DNA of 64,000 nt from Rhodalgimonas zhirmunskyi (lineage in GTDB: Bacteria > Pseudomonadota > Alphaproteobacteria > Rhodobacterales > Rhodobacteraceae), in contig JANFFA010000001.1 of NCBI GenBank assembly GCA_030848925.1, positions 1,054,001 to 1,118,000 on the forward strand, read 5' to 3'. Position numbers and translations under genes: made by a program. Shown here piece by piece: positions 60,723 through 64,000 of this stretch. Each line of letters opens with the position of its first letter. Position 1 is the first letter of the stretch. Under the pieces are notes generated by a model. That model had not been told where the DNA came from. It was given only the letters and a program-made list of their open reading frames with translations, and did no database searches.

Positions 60723-62066
60723 TCAGACTGTGGCTTGGACCGCCTTGACGACGTGATCGACCGCCTTGTTCAGGATGCCCTCGTCCTCGGACTCGGCCAT
60801 GACGCGGATCAGGGGTTCGGTTCCCGATTTGCGGATCAAAAGGCGGCCATTGCCTTTGAGCTGATCCTCGGCCTCTTTGATTGCGGTTTTGACCGACGCG
60901 TCTTTGAGCGGGGTCTGGCCAGCCGAGAAGCGCACGTTCTTGAGCAGTTGCGGCACCTTCTCAAAATTATGAACGAGGTCCGAGGCGCGTTTGCCGGTGC
61001 GCACCACCTCGGCCAGGAATTGCAGCCCCGCCATGAGGCCATCACCGGTGGTGGCGTAGTCGGTCATCACGATATGGCCCGACTGTTCGCCGCCAAGGTT
61101 GTAGCCGCCTTTGCGCATCCTTTCGACCACGTAACGATCGCCCACGCCGGTGCGTTCAAGTCGCAGGCCGCGCCCTTCGAGGAAGCGTTCCAGCCCGAGA
61201 TTCGACATGACCGTGGCGACCAGCGCGCCACCGGCAAGACGCCCCTCTTCGGCCCAGCGGGCGGCGAGCAGGGCCATGATCTGATCCCCGTCGGCGACGG
61301 TGCCGGTTTCGTCGATCAGGATCACACGGTCGGCGTCGCCATCAAGGCAGATGCCCAGATCGGCACCGTGGCTGACCACGGTTTCGGCGGCGATGCGGGG
61401 ATTGGTCGAGCCGCAGTTTTCGTTGATGTTGTAGCCGTTGGGATTGACGCCAACGGGGATCACTTCGGCACCGAGCTCCCAGAGAACCTCGGGGGCGGCG
61501 CGGTAGGCGGCGCCGTTGGCGCAATCGACCACGACCTTGATCCCGTCAAGCCGCATGCCGTGCGGAAAGGTTGATTTCACCCGTTCGACATAGCGAAACA
61601 GGCCATCGTTGATCCGCCGGGCGCGCCCGATGTTGCGCGATTCGACCGGTTCGACCCCGGCTTCGATCAGTTTTTCGATCTCAAGCTCGGCCTCATCAGA
61701 AAGTTTGAAGCCGTCAGGGCCAAAGAACTTGATGCCGTTGTCCACCGCCGGATTATGCGAGGCCGAGATCATCACGCCCAGATCGGCGCGCATGGACGGC
61801 GTGAGCAGGCCGACGGCGGGGGTCGGAACAGGGCCGAGCAGCAGCACGTTCATGCCGGTGGAGGTGAGGCCAGCCGTCAGCGCGTTTTCGAACATGTAGC
61901 CGGATAGCCGGGTGTCCTTGCCGATCACGACGCGGTGGGCGGCGGATTTGTCCTTGCGGAAATAACGGCCGACGGCGGCGCCGATGCGCAGCGCCATTTC
62001 GGCGGTCATGGGATGGGTGTTGGCGGTGCCGCGCACCCCGTCGGTGCCGAAGAGTTTGCGAGACAT
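60723..62066 (-). CDS. glmM: GlmM, phosphoglucosamine mutase
   Basis: Converts glucosamine-6-phosphate to glucosamine-1-phosphate for UDP-GlcNAc, peptidoglycan and lipid A. 447 aa: start [16 protein letters not shown], active-site serine in [12 protein letters not shown], metal loop CLDGDADR, sugar-binding GGEQSGHI, phosphate-binding [15 protein letters not shown] 62066 follows GGGGGGAAAT. It lies 28 bp after folP in the same operon, a conserved folP-glmM pairing. Confidence 0.97.
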   Translation of the reverse strand: MSRKLFGTDGVRGTANTHPMTAEMALRIGAAVGRYFRKDKSAAHRVVIGKDTRLSGYMFENALTAGLTSTGMNVLLLGPVPTPAVGLLTPSMRADLGVMISASHNPAVDNGIKFFGPDGFKLSDEAELEIEKLIEAGVEPVESRNIGRARRINDGLFRYVERVKSTFPHGMRLDGIKVVVDCANGAAYRAAPEVLWELGAEVIPVGVNPNGYNINENCGSTNPRIAAETVVSHGADLGICLDGDADRVILIDETGTVADGDQIMALLAARWAEEGRLAGGALVATVMSNLGLERFLEGRGLRLERTGVGDRYVVERMRKGGYNLGGEQSGHIVMTDYATTGDGLMAGLQFLAEVVRTGKRASDLVHNFEKVPQLLKNVRFSAGQTPLKDASVKTAIKEAEDQLKGNGRLLIRKSGTEPLIRVMAESEDEGILNKAVDHVVKAVQATV

Positions 62067-62094
62067 ATTTCCCCCCGATGCGATCTCTGGGCCT

Positions 62095-63105
62095 TTATGT
62101 AGCGCCCTTTTGCACCGCCTGCCAGAGCGCGATGGCCTGACGGGTTTCGCTGACGTCATGGACGCGCACGATTTGCACCCCTTGGGCAGTGGCGGCGAGG
62201 GCCACGGCGATGGAGCCGGGGGCGCGTTCCTGCGGATCGGGGGCCTCACCGATGCGGCCGATGAAGCCCTTGCGCGAGGCGCCCAGAAGGATCGGGCAGC
62301 CGAGGCCGTGGAAGATCGAGATGTTCTGTAGCAGTGTCAGGTTGTGCGCCTGTGTCTTGCCGAAACCGATGCCCGGGTCGACGATGATGGCCTTGCGCGG
62401 GAGGCCCTGTTGTTCGAGCGTGGCGACCTGCCCGGCGAGGAAATCATAGACGTCGAGCAGCACGTTATCATAGTGCGGGTCGTCCTGCATCGTGGCCGGG
62501 TCGCCCTGCGCATGCATCACGCAGACCGGCAGGCCCTGCGCGGCGCAAAAGGGGGCGAGCGCGGGATCGTGGGTGAAGCCCGACACGTCATTGACGAGGC
62601 TGGCACCGGCGGCATGGGCGGCGCGGGCGACCGCCGCTTTCCTTGTGTCGATGGAGATCGGCAGGTGCAGGCCCGCGTCGCGCATGGCGGCGATGATCGG
62701 GGCGGTGCGCAGGGTTTCGGTCTGCGGATCCACCGTTTCGGCACCGGGACGGGTGCTTTCGCCGCCGATGTCGATCAGGTCGGCGTGCAGCGCCATCGCT
62801 TCGGCGGCGGCGAGGGCGGCGTCGGGATCACGGTGCAGGCCGCCGTCGGAAAAACTGTCGGGCGTGGTGTTGAGGATGCCCATGATGCGCGGACGGTCGA
62901 ACGCAAGGCCCGCGATGGCGGCGCGCGGTGCCGAGAGCGCGGCGCGCTTGTCCTTGGGGATGGCGGCTGCGACGACGATGGCGGAGCCGTCGCGCGTGAT
63001 CTCTTCGGCATGGGTGAACCAGCCGGGGCCGCCAGCAAGCGGAACAGCGCCTTCGGGCGGCTTCGGGCCGAATTGGACGAGCGGGCGGTAATACGGGCTG
63101 AACAT
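62095..63105 (-). CDS. folP: FolP, dihydropteroate synthase
   Basis: Joins p-aminobenzoate to the pterin pyrophosphate; the sulfonamide target. 336 aa: [56 protein letters not shown] and [12 protein letters not shown]. An N-terminal extension of about 70 residues precedes the barrel. I use ATG 63105; a TTG at 63141 is unsupported. It lies between folB and glmM. Confidence 0.95.
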   Translation of the reverse strand: MFSPYYRPLVQFGPKPPEGAVPLAGGPGWFTHAEEITRDGSAIVVAAAIPKDKRAALSAPRAAIAGLAFDRPRIMGILNTTPDSFSDGGLHRDPDAALAAAEAMALHADLIDIGGESTRPGAETVDPQTETLRTAPIIAAMRDAGLHLPISIDTRKAAVARAAHAAGASLVNDVSGFTHDPALAPFCAAQGLPVCVMHAQGDPATMQDDPHYDNVLLDVYDFLAGQVATLEQQGLPRKAIIVDPGIGFGKTQAHNLTLLQNISIFHGLGCPILLGASRKGFIGRIGEAPDPQERAPGSIAVALAATAQGVQIVRVHDVSETRQAIALWQAVQKGAT

Positions 63106-63145
63106 GCGGTATCTGGTGCGCCAATCGCGCCCGATTGGCAAGGGT

Positions 63146-64000
63146 TCAGAGTTTAGGATTGTCGAGGTTAACGTGCCGGTAAGGCATGTCCGGCTCGGAC
63201 GCGAGCGGCTTCGCCCCTATAGTGATGACCTCGCCTGCGTGCATCGCGCGAGCGAACCATTGCGCCAGTGCGCGTGCATCCGCGCCCTTGACCGAGGGTT
63301 TCTCGACGGCATCGAGCACGATTTTGGAGGGCGCCCAGACGCTGATCTGGCCCTTGCCATCGGTGCGGTGCTTCATCGCCCAGTCGAATTCGGTGCGGGT
63401 TTCGACAACAACGCAGCGGGCGTCGCGCGCGGCCAGCACCCAGGCGTTTTGTTCGATGGCCAGAAGGTCGATCCGGCGCTGGGTCATGGCGTGCCCGGTT
63501 TGCGGCGCGGGCAGATCGGCGGGGCCGACACAAAGCAGCGCCGGGCGCGGGCCGGTTTCAAGCTGATCGAGCCAGCCTGCGAGATTGGGCGAGGCGATGG
63601 CGGCGTTGCAGAGATAGACCACCACCGGATGCGGCACGTCCTCGGGGTGGGGCGGCGTGCTGAAATGCACCGGATCGGCCCGACCGCGCACGATTTCGAC
63701 CCCAAGCGCACCGGGGCCGCGATCGAGCTTTTCGATGCGCACAAAAACGCGTTCGGCCTGCGGCTCGATCAGGATGCGTTCGGCGATGCGTTCGGCCAGC
63801 GTTTCGAGCAGGTTGAGCCGTTCAGCGGCAAGCTCGGCGGCGATTGCCTCGGTCACCTTGTCGTAGGACAGGATGCGGTCGACATCATCGTCGATCCGCG
63901 CACCTGCGGGGCGCACCTCGACCACGATGTTGAAGACGATGCGTTGGGTCGTGCCGCGTTCCTGCTGGAAGGCGCCGATTTCGACCTCGACGATATGATC
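63146..64000 (-). CDS. folB: Dihydroneopterin aldolase with C-terminal extension (5' end outside window)
   Basis: The visible 284 residues start inside a FolB domain: VEVEIGAFQQERGTTQRIVF, then YDKVTEAIAAELAAERLNLL, ETLAERIAERIL and VRIEKLDRGPGAL. FolB makes 6-hydroxymethyl-dihydropterin and is usually about 120 aa; here about 180 further residues follow the core (from about 63720), ending HVNLDNPKL. That tail has its own features (AWVLAARDARCVVVETRTEF) and is not a second FolB domain that I recognise. It is 40 bp upstream of folP. Confidence 0.85.
   Translation of the reverse strand, partial: DHIVEVEIGAFQQERGTTQRIVFNIVVEVRPAGARIDDDVDRILSYDKVTEAIAAELAAERLNLLETLAERIAERILIEPQAERVFVRIEKLDRGPGALGVEIVRGRADPVHFSTPPHPEDVPHPVVVYLCNAAIASPNLAGWLDQLETGPRPALLCVGPADLPAPQTGHAMTQRRIDLLAIEQNAWVLAARDARCVVVETRTEFDWAMKHRTDGKGQISVWAPSKIVLDAVEKPSVKGADARALAQWFARAMHAGEVITIGAKPLASEPDMPYRHVNLDNPKL

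Overview
The window looks like a chromosomal segment of a marine Rhodobacterales (Roseobacter-group) alphaproteobacterium. The reasons are strong GC bias at third codon positions, an ectABC-ask ectoine operon with a MarR-type EctR, a MipZ homologue, TRAP transport genes, a DUF1127 gene followed by tandem CCTCCTCCC-loop hairpins (CcsR/'cuckoo' type), a long dcw leader resembling UpsM, and CtrA-like TTAA-N7-TTAA sites. This is inferred from gene content; I could not run a taxonomic search.

Layout. 1-6252 (minus strand): head of the dcw cell-wall and division cluster, mraZ-rsmH-ftsL-ftsI-murE-murF, nearly all with ATGA-type overlaps; murF runs off the left edge. 6253-6972: long mraZ leader with an intrinsic-terminator hairpin and two clusters of 10-bp-phased TGGG boxes. 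6973-8990: mrp, the DUF1127 gene and its array of four hairpins. 8990-16607: uvrD, an FMN-dependent 2-hydroxyacid dehydrogenase, pyruvate carboxylase and a MAPEG protein. 16753: tRNA-Gly(GCC). 17037-21548: ectoine operon and divergent regulator. 21590-24731: a TRAP transporter. 25109: mipZ. 26099-33215: an EamA transporter and MarR regulator, then the homogentisate block (hmgA, fahA, metallo-beta-lactamase-fold protein, flavin monooxygenase, DUF2783 protein). 33438-40354: a PLP decarboxylase, an HpaI-like aldolase, and a compact set of GntR regulator, class I glutamine amidotransferase, cytochrome P450, glutamine-synthetase-like ligase and putidaredoxin-type ferredoxin. 40670-46145: DegT aminotransferase, flavoprotein, zinc ribbon, twin universal stress proteins and small proteins. 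46278-48569: a large beta-helix protein without a signal peptide. 48965-54574: yqeY, carA, a c-di-GMP-sensor-like/GT2 fusion, GntR, a HAD phosphatase and a small membrane protein. 54648-58248: a UbiH-like hydroxylase, class V aminotransferase and a Hint-domain gene with a broken 5' end. 58260-60360: two Lrp/AsnC genes divergent from ilvC. 60723-64000: folB (partial), folP, glmM.

The most promising candidate for an unfamiliar system is 35.9-40.4 kb. A gamma-glutamyl ligase and matching amidotransferase are paired with a P450 and a ferredoxin whose four cysteines sit at the putidaredoxin positions. This resembles aniline-dioxygenase and morpholine-monooxygenase loci, and suggests oxidation of an amine protected as its gamma-glutamyl amide. 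An aromatic amino acid decarboxylase-like gene lies next door and a homogentisate ring-cleavage block upstream.

Two intergenic signals recur. One is a triple GCAGACG motif with exact 11-bp phasing followed by GTTAAC (four loci). The other is a roughly 100-bp element beginning CTGATCC...GTGCTGCGCAC (three full copies plus partial arms).
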